Below, piece after piece: positions 8,949 to 17,061 of a DNA stretch of 64,000 nucleotides. The notes under the pieces are model-generated. The model was not told the origin of the DNA. It saw nothing but the letters and a program-made list of their open reading frames with translations, and ran no database searches. A program made the position numbers and the translations under genes. Every line of letters starts with the position of its first letter. The stretch's first letter is position 1. Source of the stretch: Arcticibacter eurypsychrophilus (GTDB taxonomy: Bacteria > Bacteroidota > Bacteroidia > Sphingobacteriales > Sphingobacteriaceae); contig NZ_MDFN01000030.1 in the NCBI RefSeq assembly GCF_001730525.1, forward strand, positions 1 through 64,000. Direction: 5' to 3'.

Positions 8949-10448
8949 TTAAATAATAAATCTGTCTAATATCCTTTTAAATTTTTCTTCTGCTTCCAGA
9001 CTTGCATCCCAGGCTGTCTTTAAATCAGCTAGAGCTTCCTCTACTGAAGGTAAGTTGTCTTCAATAATCTTCTCTACATAAAGCGGAATATTTAAATTAT
9101 AATCGTTTTCTTTAATAGCTGCCAAGTCAGCCACCTGAACGTAATTTGCAACATCATTATAATTTTTATACCATGAATAAATTTGTTTAATGTGGTCAGG
9201 CTCCAAGTAATTTTGTGCCCTACCCTCACGAACCTGATCAGAGGCATCAATAATCAACACCTTTCCTTTCCTGGCTTTTTCTTTATTTTGCTTAAAAACC
9301 AGTACACAAGCCGCTAATTGAGTACCATAAAAAATATTCGACCCTATACCAATTACAGCCTCTAATAAGTCCTGATTAATTAAAGCCTCTCTAATTTTTC
9401 CTTCAGCGCCTTTTCTAAACAAAGCACCATGAGGTAAAACAACTGTCATTCGGCCAGTTTTATTGACTGACTTAATCATGTGTTGGACCCAAGCCATATC
9501 ACCATTTCCTTGAGGAGGCACTCCCGCAATATTTCTTCCAAATGGATCATTTGCCCAGTTTTCAGCCCCCCAATCTTTCAGTGAAAAAGGTGGATTTGCA
9601 ATCACACAGTCAAAAGTCTTTAATTCATCAGCTTCAAAAAATGCAGGATTTCGTAAAGTATCCCCTCGAACGATGTGAAAATCTTCAATGCCATGCAAAA
9701 ACATATTCATACGAGCAATGGAACTTGATGTCAGGTTTTTTTCCTGACCATAAAGCTTCAAGGTTCTGAAATCTTCCTGATTGTCTCTCAAGTGATCAAC
9801 ACATTCTAATAACATTCCGCCTGTACCACATGCGGGATCATAAACACTTTCCCCTTCGTGTGGATCCAAAATTAAACCTAGCAAATGCACAACCGATCGG
9901 GGCGTATAAAACTCCCCTGCTTTTTTGTTGGTTAGATCTGCGAAATGTTTAATTAAATACTCATAGGATTGACCTAAAATATCCGGATCAACTAAAGAAT
10001 TTGATAGTGTATACTGGGAAAAGTGCTCGATTAAATCTATTAAAAGCCTATCTGAAAGTTTATTCTTGTTACTCCATTGTGCATCGCCAAAAATGCCATA
10101 TAAAAATTCCTGATTGGCTTGCTCTATTCCCCTAAGCGCACTCTCAATAGCTAACCCGATATTAGATGTTTTTTCTCGAACATAATTCCAATGACAACCT
10201 TCAGGAATAATAAACCGATGTAATTCTGGTAGTAAAGCATATTCTTGATCACCATCAGAAGCATTCAACGCCTCCTGATACTCCTCATCATACACATCTG
10301 AAATTCTTTTAAAAAACAAAAGAGGGAAAATAAACACCTTAAAATCTGATGCATCCACCGGGCCCTTTAAGATCCATGCAGCTCTTGATAGATACTGTTC
10401 TAATTGTGATAATGATAGCTTGGGTTGAGACATCTCGTTATTCGGCAT
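8949..10448 (-). CDS. hsdM: type I DNA methyltransferase subunit M (copy 2)
   Basis: A 499-residue HsdM. Its motifs are DPACGTGG (204-211) and NPPF (285-288), with the FYTPR signature just before the SAM site. It aligns along its whole length with copy 1 but is far from identical, so it is not a recent duplication. It is the first gene of the leftward operon, 74 bp upstream of copy 1, behind a 771-bp spacer. Two M subunits with one S could form a mixed M1-M2-S methyltransferase, or one may be a survivor of an older locus. The chosen ATG reads PNNEMSQPK; an ATG five codons later is also possible. Confidence 0.93.
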   Translation of the reverse strand: MPNNEMSQPKLSLSQLEQYLSRAAWILKGPVDASDFKVFIFPLLFFKRISDVYDEEYQEALNASDGDQEYALLPELHRFIIPEGCHWNYVREKTSNIGLAIESALRGIEQANQEFLYGIFGDAQWSNKNKLSDRLLIDLIEHFSQYTLSNSLVDPDILGQSYEYLIKHFADLTNKKAGEFYTPRSVVHLLGLILDPHEGESVYDPACGTGGMLLECVDHLRDNQEDFRTLKLYGQEKNLTSSSIARMNMFLHGIEDFHIVRGDTLRNPAFFEADELKTFDCVIANPPFSLKDWGAENWANDPFGRNIAGVPPQGNGDMAWVQHMIKSVNKTGRMTVVLPHGALFRKGAEGKIREALINQDLLEAVIGIGSNIFYGTQLAACVLVFKQNKEKARKGKVLIIDASDQVREGRAQNYLEPDHIKQIYSWYKNYNDVANYVQVADLAAIKENDYNLNIPLYVEKIIEDNLPSVEEALADLKTAWDASLEAEEKFKRILDRFII

Positions 10449-10612
10449 TATTAAGAAGTTTGCAAATTACCAAATATTTGCTGATTGTGGGTCTTAAATC
10501 TGGCACCTATTTTTCAGCAGGAGCAACTAGTCTTATAGAAAATTCTATTCAATAACAATAACCAATAATGATTCTCTCCAAATTTTCACATAATCAACGA
10601 CCTCGTTTAGAT

Positions 10613-10738
10613 TCAATTCAGAAGACAACAGCCCAATGCACCAAAAATTGGCGAATCTTGTAAATCAACACCTTCATCACAATTTAGTCCTCGGTCCTCT
10701 AAACATTCCCTTATATGTTTATATACTTCTTCCTTATG
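10613..10738 (-). pseudogene. possible eroded coding fragment
   Basis: On the minus strand about 41 codons read with protein-like composition (KEEVYKHIRECLEDRG, then DLQDSPIFGALG) before a TGA. No start codon fits and stops lie just upstream. I do not recognise the family. It may be the tail of a decayed gene. Confidence 0.25.
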
Positions 10739-10760
10739 TTACTAAAAGTTCGCTAAAGAG

Positions 10761-10812
10761 ACTAAGAGTTGAGTGATTAGTATCCCGAAGATCTAATCAC
10801 TCAATTCTTAGT
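10761..10812. repeat. 20-bp inverted repeat
   Basis: Arms 10761-10780 and 10793-10812 are complementary over 20 bp with a single G-T wobble and a 12-nt loop. No T tract follows on either strand, so it does not look like an ordinary terminator. Confidence 0.75.
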
Positions 10813-10985
10813 CATTACAACCAGTTTCAATTCCAAACAAATAGGAAACAAAAACAGTTCACTTGTATAACCAATTGACCTTTGCTAATTCTGTGAAAGT
10901 ATTCTTATCTACATCTTTTAGGAATTCATATATTAATTACTCTTCTTCCATTTTCCCCTCTAAGGAGTTGCGACCTTTTTCCCTT

Positions 10986-11088
10986 CCGTGGCCTTGCCTA
11001 ACCCTGACGGGAAAGGCAAGGCCACGGCAAGTTCGTTTTTGTAAGTCAATCGTGCGGAGCAGATTGTACGTACAAAAACACAACTCGC
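10986..11088. repeat. two abutting GC-rich hairpins
   Basis: The first hairpin pairs CCGTGGCCTTGCC (10986-10998) perfectly with 11015-11027 around a 16-nt loop. The second, at 11027-11088, pairs GCAAGTT..GTTTTTGTA with TACAAAAACACAACTCGC, with small interruptions. The block is much richer in GC than the flanks. It could be a structured RNA, a REP or MITE-like element, or an integration scar. Confidence 0.7.
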
Positions 11089-11219
11089 AGTTAATAAAAC
11101 AAAACGCCTTTTCTTATTAAAGTATGTGAATCAAGAGAATAAAGAAAAGAAAATTCCCCACCCTAGTGTTACACAATTTCTATTCGCATTCGTTGACTGG
11201 TAGGAATTTCATGGCCAAT

Positions 11220-12503
11220 TCAATCAGGAAACTCTTGTTCGCTAGTATGGACCACGGTATGCTTTGTAAACCAGCCCATCAACTCAACATCTTTCCTTAT
11301 TTCTATTTCTAAACTATCCGGATACTTTTCTAGCTTATCGACATATGCAAATAAAAACCGATGCTCCCGGTTTGATGATATCAGTATCATTGATTTACTC
11401 TTATAATCTGTATAAAGATTTGAACTTTCAACCGCCAAATTATTTAAGGTATTGACCATCTCTAAATCCATTTGTTTTGTATAAAAAGTAAATAACACTC
11501 CGATACCATCATAATCAGCAAATCTTCTCCCGAAGTTCAAACCTGCTATGTCCTTATACAAATCATAAAAATCAAAATAGCTTTTAGCAATTGTTCTCCT
11601 TGTCAGCCTATCAAATGACAGGAGTGCTTTCGCCAAGCCTTCCCGCATAGGATTTAAATTTTTAAGTAAATTATCCTTCAATAATTCGTTTTTAACGAAC
11701 TCATCTATAAAATAGCTTACCTTATCGGCTTGGGTCTTTTTAAGAACCTTTTGATTTGCCGCAAAACTTTCCCAATCTCCGTCTATTTGTAGGTAGTAGC
11801 TATCGGAATCACCATTAAGTATTTCAGGAAAATTCCTTTGATTCTTAAAAAAATGGGACAACAGATCTTTTTCCGTTCCTGATATTAATATATTCTTTTT
11901 GCCTAAAGTTTCCCCGAACTTTGAAAATTCCTGCTGTGTTTCAACTGGAAAATCGAATTCATCTCCTGGTAATATTATAGTTGTCTTACCTTTAAAGAGT
12001 TTTTCCCGTTTTTCCAAATAATCTATGAAATCAGGTATGGTATCTAATTCATCAATTATTGCTTCAAATGATTTTTTATCAAAAAGTGTGACGTAGTCAT
12101 CATTTTTTGTAGTTTGGTTGAAAGGATAAAATTTTACGCCCTCACCTAAGTTAATTACAATCCTAAATACCTTTTTAATCTGGTCTTTAGGGAAAATTTC
12201 TATTTCTTTGTCGGGATGCTTAATCTGGACTTCAGACGAACCAAATAAAACCCGACAAGCACCATATATCTGCTTTACCGCCTTTTCAATGGTATTATTG
12301 AAATATCGGAAGTGGTTGCCTTTGAACTCATAATTTTTGACTGAAACCACAATCAATATTGAATTAAATATTATTAGTAGATCACAAATCTCTTTTTTAT
12401 TACCATTTTCAAATCTAGGTCCAGGATAGCACCAAAATTTCAGAAATGAACTATATGCTAACTCATTGACAAATTCCTCTCCTAATTTTCCTTTATCTTC
12501 CAT
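11220..12503 (-). CDS. uncharacterised protein with PD-(D/E)XK-like N-terminus
   Basis: A 427-residue protein of no family I can name. Residues 1-90 look like a restriction-endonuclease fold: GKLGEEFVNEL near the start, then EICDLLIIF with Asp41, a beta strand, and SVKN with Lys56, followed by the helix AVKQIYGACRVL. Position 54 is Ser where Glu or Asp is usual. The rest is mixed alpha/beta without motifs. It lies between an integrase remnant and the type I locus, in the same orientation, so a defence role is plausible but unproven. Start ATG at 12503 follows about 90 bp of spacer. Confidence 0.7.
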   Translation of the reverse strand: MEDKGKLGEEFVNELAYSSFLKFWCYPGPRFENGNKKEICDLLIIFNSILIVVSVKNYEFKGNHFRYFNNTIEKAVKQIYGACRVLFGSSEVQIKHPDKEIEIFPKDQIKKVFRIVINLGEGVKFYPFNQTTKNDDYVTLFDKKSFEAIIDELDTIPDFIDYLEKREKLFKGKTTIILPGDEFDFPVETQQEFSKFGETLGKKNILISGTEKDLLSHFFKNQRNFPEILNGDSDSYYLQIDGDWESFAANQKVLKKTQADKVSYFIDEFVKNELLKDNLLKNLNPMREGLAKALLSFDRLTRRTIAKSYFDFYDLYKDIAGLNFGRRFADYDGIGVLFTFYTKQMDLEMVNTLNNLAVESSNLYTDYKSKSMILISSNREHRFLFAYVDKLEKYPDSLEIEIRKDVELMGWFTKHTVVHTSEQEFPD

Positions 12504-12592
12504 CTTACGTTTTAATTTGCTTAATCGTAAAAGTAGTCAATAAAATAGATTCAATATCTTACTGGTATTATCAGCTTAACGGTAGGGTCACA

Positions 12593-13905
12593 CTAAACAT
12601 TAAGGTTTACAATGCGCATAGTTCTCCGTTGTTCAACTGGGTCGCTAAGTTTCTTTATTCTAGCCTCATTAGGTTCGCTCAATAGTGCGATTACCTTTGA
12701 CTGTACTTCATCTACAATGCCCCAGTCCTTTTCGATATAAATATCAGTAGTCTTATTTCCCTGATCTACGTGATTAAGCGCTAATCCCACATCATCCTTA
12801 CTCATGCGGCATTTGTTACGGCCAAGATTTGCGAATGTATGTCGTGCCCAATAAAAGGTTATACCAGATAACTTTGCCCTTTCATTAACAATCTTAATCC
12901 CCTCATTGATCGCTCTATCCAGATTTTCAAAGCTGTTATACCGGGTATGTGATTTTTCAAGATACCTATCCAAAAGTGGTTTCGCCTCTTTCACTACTTT
13001 AATACTTATAAAAGCTTTATCTGATCTTCGGATAGTTTTACTTCTGTTATATTCGACACGGCCTTTAATAATATTGGACGTTCGTAAATGGTATAGATCA
13101 ACCGCGTTCATACCACATAGGTAAAAAGACAGCATAAAAAGATCCTGCACCAATTCAGCCCTGCTATCAGTTGGCACTTTGCAATCACGGATCGCTTTAA
13201 TCTGCTCAACCGTCAGATTTCGTTTCCTAGTTTCCGGGGCATCAACGATTTTGTAATTATCGAAAGGGCAATAAGGTATCCTAATCTCGCCGATTTGCGG
13301 TTTGTTATAAAATTTCATTGCCGCTTTAAACAGTATTCGTAAATCCCGGAAATGATTGTGCACGGCTGCATCACTCATGCCCTTTACTGTCCGGGTGATC
13401 AATTTCCCCTGATTTAAGCGCGTTAATTTTCTTTCAGCCCGTAAATATTTCTCATAAGCGGTAAGCATCCACTCATTGATTTCCAAAGGTGACAAAGCAT
13501 TACCTTTGAAATAATCCTTCAGGCTTAGCAGGACTGTATTCAATGTCCCAGCTGATCCTTTTCTCCCCTGGTTCTTTAAGGCTTCAATATGGTCGCTGCA
13601 AAACCTAAAGAAATCCATCGGTTCATTTTTATCCCTTAAATGGTTCCTTAACGTTTCCGCATTAAAGAGTTCCAGTTTAGGCCCCAGGTTACTGATTGTG
13701 ATTCGGTAATCATCGAGAGTCTGGTTCAGAAACTTTCTTAAGGTAGCATCCTTCAGCGTAGATTTAGCTTGAGTTGCTTGTCAACAACAAAATGGGGAGT
13801 ATCGATGTATTTCTTTTCCCCTTTGTGTGCAATCCTGATTTTTACATTGTAAGTTCCATCTGCTTTTTTGTGGTGTTTGTGAATTTTGATACCTACAGTA
13901 GCCAT
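12593..13905 (-). pseudogene. tyrosine integrase, frameshifted near its N-terminus
   Basis: The long frame (12593-13618 from its first ATG, 341 residues) is a phage-type integrase with a SAM-like domain and a catalytic domain. HxxR is in WARHTFANLG, and the nucleophile Tyr is in TTDIYIEKDW. The same frame continues upstream as coding-like sequence (LKDATLRKFLNQTLDDYR) to about 13780. An N-terminal piece in another frame (13753-13905) begins ATGGCTACT and reads MATVGIKIHKHHKKADG, typical for this integrase family. One base lost between 13753 and 13783 would explain the split. The usual catalytic Arg I is Asn here (GMNAVDL). The gene faces away from, and lies next to, tRNA-Phe. Confidence 0.8.
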
Positions 13906-14003
13906 GACAAAACCTGTTTAACAAAAAAGTTATGTAAAAGCTATCGGAACGGGACGTTCCTGACAGTTGGCTTAAATCTTAAAAAACCGCCTTTATAAAC
14001 GAG

Positions 14004-14036
14004 AAAAGGCCTTTTTCTAAGCGAAAAAGACCTTTT
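14004..14036 (-). terminator. terminator after tRNA-Phe
   Basis: Minus-strand arms AAAAGGTCTTTTTC and GAAAAAGGCCTTTT form a 14-bp stem with one wobble and a 5-nt loop, directly downstream of the tRNA. Confidence 0.75.
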
Positions 14037-14044
14037 TTGTTTTG

Positions 14045-14117
14045 TGGTACCACCTGGATTCGAACCAGGGACACAAGGATTTTCAGTCCTTTGCTCTACC
14101 GACTGAGCTATGGTACC
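14045..14117 (-). tRNA. tRNA-Phe (anticodon GAA)
   Basis: The acceptor stem GGTACCA pairs with TGGTACC. The D arm is AGCTCAGTCGGTAGAGC, the anticodon loop ACTGAAAATC carries GAA, and the T arm GGTTCGAATCC is intact. The discriminator is A and CCA is not encoded. It is a classical integration target. The integrase remnant starts 140 bp beyond its 3' end, which marks this as the junction of the accessory island with core chromosome. Confidence 0.97.
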
Positions 14118-14535
14118 CTATTCGTGTTTGGGTTTGCAAATATAGAATCTTTTTATATTAAATTAACATATTTCGCAAAAATATCCCTTCAAATTCCCAA
14201 ATTCAAATGCTCCCTCCTGATTATTAGAAAATTAAGTCCTAATTATTTTTTTATCCAAACCCTCATTTAGCCCTAAAATCACTCCTTAATACCCCTAAAC
14301 CTCCAACCACATGACAACCAAACTATATTTAAGTCAATATTGATACTAACATGATTCTATCATAAGTCCGACTTTTGCCGCTAAAACATGGACTTATCAT
14401 GGACTCAACCCAGTATCTTACCCGATTCAATAATAATAAAACCTAAACCTATCCCCTCATTCTTACTAATTCCCTACCACACAATTTTACCTCTACCCTA
14501 TAATTCTCTAAACCCAAATTATGTATATTTACATT
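14118..14535. other. intergenic region, promoters only
   Basis: A 418-bp AT-rich divergent spacer. Apart from the tRNA-Phe promoter and a TATATTTA element just before the next gene, I see nothing specific in it. Confidence 0.5.
14137..14144 (-). promoter_or_regulatory. tRNA-Phe promoter, -7 element
   Basis: TATATTTG on the minus strand, an exact match to the Bacteroidota TAnnTTTG consensus, 20 nt upstream of the mature tRNA 5' end. Confidence 0.7.
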
Positions 14536-15006
14536 ATGGAATTTTCACAAAATTCAAAGGTTTGGATTTATCAATCCAACAGACCTTTTGCTCAAGAGGA
14601 GCAGGTTAAAATAGAAAAAATAGTAGCGGAATTTGCCACTGAATGGCAGGCTCATGGCGTACAATTAAAAGCAAGGTCCGAAATTCGATATAACCGCTTT
14701 ATTATATTCATGGTGGATGAAATTAAAGCAAACGCTTCCGGCTGCTCTATTGACCGCTCTGCGGACTTTATCAAGGAATTGGAAGCCGAGTATAAGGTCA
14801 GTCTGTTTGATCGCTTTAATATGGCTTATAAAACGAATGAGGAAGTAATTTCCTGCAACCGCGATGAGTTTGAGGTTTTACTAAATAATGGGATCATTAA
14901 ACCGGATACGATTGTGTTTAACAATATGGTGCATACCAAGGCAGAATTAGATACGAATTGGGAAATTCCTTTTAATAAAAGCTGGCACGCACGCGTATTT
15001 GCTTAA
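14536..15006 (+). CDS. conserved Bacteroidota protein of unknown function
   Basis: A 156-residue soluble protein without a signal peptide or membrane segment. It resembles a small family widespread in Bacteroidota that is often labelled ABC transporter ATPase without any Walker motif. None is visible here, so I do not assign that function. The ATG at 14536 (MEFSQNSKVW) is chosen over the one at 14521, because the earlier start overlaps a TATATTTA promoter-like element. The stop codon lies in the first unit of a 22-bp tandem repeat. Confidence 0.75.
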   Translation: MEFSQNSKVWIYQSNRPFAQEEQVKIEKIVAEFATEWQAHGVQLKARSEIRYNRFIIFMVDEIKANASGCSIDRSADFIKELEAEYKVSLFDRFNMAYKTNEEVISCNRDEFEVLLNNGIIKPDTIVFNNMVHTKAELDTNWEIPFNKSWHARVFA

Positions 15007-15110
15007 TCCAACAAGTATCTACACTTAATCAGGCACCTATATTCGCTTAATCAAACTACTATCTGGCTTTAATCATAAACGTATCTTCACTTAATCCGGC
15101 AACCTTATAT
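15001..15110. repeat. five 22-bp tandem repeat units between convergent genes
   Basis: TTAATC recurs at exactly 22-bp spacing (units start at 15001, 15023, 15045, 15067, 15089). Units 1 to 4 also share a TAT near unit position 16. The first unit supplies the TAA of the gene at 14536, and the last supplies the TAA of mtgA on the other strand. Confidence 0.85.
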
Positions 15111-15813
15111 ACCGCATATTCCGCATAATCACCCCTCTTTTATAATAAATATAATTGGTTGGATGCTCCGGCGTCCATTTCCTTGGATTCGGAAACACAG
15201 CTACCAGTAGTGCAGCCTGCCTTCTACTCATGCTCCGGGCAGACTTAGAGTAATACTCTTGTGTAGCCGCTTCCGCTCCATAAATACCATCCCCCATTTC
15301 TATCACATTCAGATAAACTTCCAGAATCCGTTGTTTACTCCAGAATACCTCAATCAGCACCGTAAACCAGGCTTCAAATCCTTTACGTAACCAGGACCTT
15401 CCTCCCCATAGAAATACATTCTTTGCGGTTTGCTGACTGATAGTACTTCCCCCGCGGATAGGTTTACCTGCACGGTTCTTTAGATAAGCTTTTTGAATCG
15501 CATTGGCATCGAAACCCCAATGCTGGACAAACCCTGCATCCTCTCCGGCAATAGCTGCCTTCTTCAGGTTAGCGGACAGCTCATCATAGTCACGCCACTC
15601 CTGGTCAATCTTCCAGCTCTTACCGTCAAGCTTTCGCTCAAACCCTCTTTGAATCATCAACGAGGTAAAAGGCGGATTGATAAAGCGATATAACAAAACC
15701 CACAAAACACTCAGGGCCAGAAACCAAACGAAGGCCCTTTTTAAATATGTTAGAATGCTAATGAAAAGAGAACGACTACCCTTCCCTGCTGAATACTTTT
15801 TTTTACTAGACAT
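15091..15813 (-). CDS. mtgA: monofunctional peptidoglycan glycosyltransferase
   Basis: A 240-residue GT51 enzyme that polymerises lipid II into glycan strands at the outer face of the inner membrane. One N-terminal membrane helix (about residues 25-48) precedes the catalytic domain. The family marks EDAGFVQHWGFD (catalytic Glu), RGGSTISQQTAKN, and the membrane-proximal KGFEAWFTVLIE are present. There is no transpeptidase domain, and the length fits the monofunctional family. It starts 60 bp beyond the rplI stop, behind the ribosomal operon's terminator. Its C-terminus (RLPD) and stop lie in the last 22-bp repeat unit. Confidence 0.93.
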   Translation of the reverse strand: MSSKKKYSAGKGSRSLFISILTYLKRAFVWFLALSVLWVLLYRFINPPFTSLMIQRGFERKLDGKSWKIDQEWRDYDELSANLKKAAIAGEDAGFVQHWGFDANAIQKAYLKNRAGKPIRGGSTISQQTAKNVFLWGGRSWLRKGFEAWFTVLIEVFWSKQRILEVYLNVIEMGDGIYGAEAATQEYYSKSARSMSRRQAALLVAVFPNPRKWTPEHPTNYIYYKRGVIMRNMRYIRLPD

Positions 15814-15821
15814 TTTCTTAC

Positions 15822-15855
15822 AAAAAAAGGCGCCCTGTTATGGAGCGCCCTTTCA
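15822..15855 (-). terminator. terminator of rpsF-rpsR-rplI
   Basis: The minus strand reads AAAGGGCGC, an 11-nt loop, GCGCC and a run of seven T residues, between rplI and mtgA. Confidence 0.75.
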
Positions 15856-15872
15856 TTATCTTTAAAATTAAC

Positions 15873-16316
15873 TTATTCAGCGATCACTTCAAAAGGAACC
15901 TGAACCTTAACTTCTTTATGAAGATTTAAGTTAGCAACATATTCGCCAACAAATTTAGGTTCTGATTCGAAAGTGATACGACGACGGTCTACTTCAAATC
16001 CTAGTTTTTTCAATGCTTCTGCTACCTGAATGGTATTTACTGCACCAAAGATCTTTCCGCTTTCACCAGCCTTAGCGCCGATACTTAATTTAACTCCTTC
16101 TAACCGTGCTGCAACAGCAAGAGCGTCATTTTTGATCTTCTCTTGTTTGAACTGTGCTTGTTTCAGGTTTTCTGCAAGAACTTTCTTAGCAGATGAAGTA
16201 GCCATAATTCCGAATCCCTGAGGAATAAGGAAATTACGTCCGTAACCTGGCTTAACGCTTACAATATCGTCTTTCTCGCCAAGGTTCTTAATATCTTGTT
16301 TTAAAATGATTTCCAT
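15873..16316 (-). CDS. rplI: ribosomal protein bL9
   Basis: A 147-residue bL9 with the conserved N-terminal domain (MEIILKQDIKNLGEKDDIV, PGYGRNFLIPQG) that binds 23S rRNA. A long connecting helix and a C-terminal domain with KIFGAVNTIQVAEAL follow. The length is normal. It is the last gene of the rpsF-rpsR-rplI operon, 15 bp after rpsR. Confidence 0.97.
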   Translation of the reverse strand: MEIILKQDIKNLGEKDDIVSVKPGYGRNFLIPQGFGIMATSSAKKVLAENLKQAQFKQEKIKNDALAVAARLEGVKLSIGAKAGESGKIFGAVNTIQVAEALKKLGFEVDRRRITFESEPKFVGEYVANLNLHKEVKVQVPFEVIAE

Positions 16317-16331
16317 GCTGATCTACCTCTC

Positions 16332-16595
16332 TTATTTTATTGAATCAGTAACATAAGGTAATATACCAATATGGCGTGCACGTTTAACTGCTTGCGCAAC
16401 TTTACGCTGAAACTTCAATGATGTTCCTGTTAAACGACGTGGTAATACTTTACCCTGGTCATTGATGAACTTCAAAAGGAAATTTCCGTCCTTATAATCA
16501 ATATACTTGATACCGTTCTTTTTGAAACGGCAATATTTCTTACGCGTATCCTCTACTTTAGGGGCTGTTACGTATTGAATTTGTTCTCTTGCCAT
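16332..16595 (-). CDS. rpsR: ribosomal protein bS18
   Basis: An 87-residue bS18. The core KYCRFKKNGIKYIDYKD and the basic RRLTGTSLKFQRKVAQAVKR region that contacts 16S rRNA and bS6 are present. Its start overlaps the rpsF stop by one base, so translation of the two partners is coupled, which fits the S6-S18 dimer they form in the ribosome. Confidence 0.97.
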   Translation of the reverse strand: MAREQIQYVTAPKVEDTRKKYCRFKKNGIKYIDYKDGNFLLKFINDQGKVLPRRLTGTSLKFQRKVAQAVKRARHIGILPYVTDSIK

Positions 16596-16969
16596 TATTT
16601 TGAAGCGTTCTCGGTTTGATTATCAGTTTTAGGTTTCTTCAGGAATGCTCCACTGCGTTTCTTTTCGTTGTACGCACGGGCATGTTTGTCTAAAGAAATC
16701 GTAAGGAAACGCATAACTCGTTCGTCACGTCTAAGCTCAACCTCCAGTTTGTTAATTAAGTCACCCGGGGCCTTGTATTCAGTTAGGTGATAGTATCCTG
16801 TTGTTTTCTTTTCAATAGGATACGCAAGTTTCTTCAAACCCCAATTATCCTCTTGGACAATTTCGGCTCCGTTATCGGTTAGAAGTGTACTGAATTTGGT
16901 TAAAACCTCTTTCACTGCTTCTTGTGATAACAACGGGGTAAGAATGATTACTGTTTCGTACTGTTGCAT
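16595..16969 (-). CDS. rpsF: ribosomal protein bS6
   Basis: A 124-residue bS6: YETVIILTPLLSQEAVKEV at the N-terminus, then DNWGLKKLAYPIEKKTTGYY and RRDERVMRFLTISLDKHA. The C-terminal tail is lysine-rich. It opens the small ribosomal operon and diverges from dnaX. A clean TACATTTG promoter element lies about 40 bp upstream. Confidence 0.97.
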   Translation of the reverse strand: MQQYETVIILTPLLSQEAVKEVLTKFSTLLTDNGAEIVQEDNWGLKKLAYPIEKKTTGYYHLTEYKAPGDLINKLEVELRRDERVMRFLTISLDKHARAYNEKKRSGAFLKKPKTDNQTENASK

Positions 16970-17011
16970 TTTATATAATTATCAATTATTTACCCTCTTT
17001 ATAAGGGATTG

Positions 17012-17019
17012 CAAATGTA
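17012..17019 (-). promoter_or_regulatory. rpsF operon promoter, -7 element
   Basis: TACATTTG on the minus strand, an exact TAnnTTTG match, 43 bp upstream of the rpsF start. Confidence 0.65.
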
Positions 17020-17061
17020 GCAGATTCGGTTGTAAAAAACAAATTTCATGTACATTACTCT

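Larger units (their letters stand above)
10449..11219. other. 771-bp spacer rich in inverted repeats upstream of hsdM
   Basis: This stretch separates the hsdM promoter side from the stop of the gene at 11220. It holds an eroded reading frame (about 10613-10738), a 20-bp inverted repeat (10761-10812) and two abutting GC-rich hairpins (10986-11088). The open frames in it look non-coding. The leftward promoter of the restriction locus must lie near its left end. I see only weak TAnTTTG-like matches there. Confidence 0.6.

Noticed and set aside
10986-11027. Integron attC site, because GCCTAAC lies in the hairpin
   Set aside because: The matching GTTAGGC is missing from the other arm and there is no integron integrase or cassette array.
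10863-11120. Plus-strand 85-codon reading frame in the restriction-locus spacer
   Set aside because: It runs through the two hairpins, has non-protein-like composition and no family resemblance.
1-14040. Left attachment repeat of the island within the window
   Set aside because: I looked for a second copy of the tRNA-Phe 3' end (GGATTCGAACC context) and found none; the other end must lie outside.
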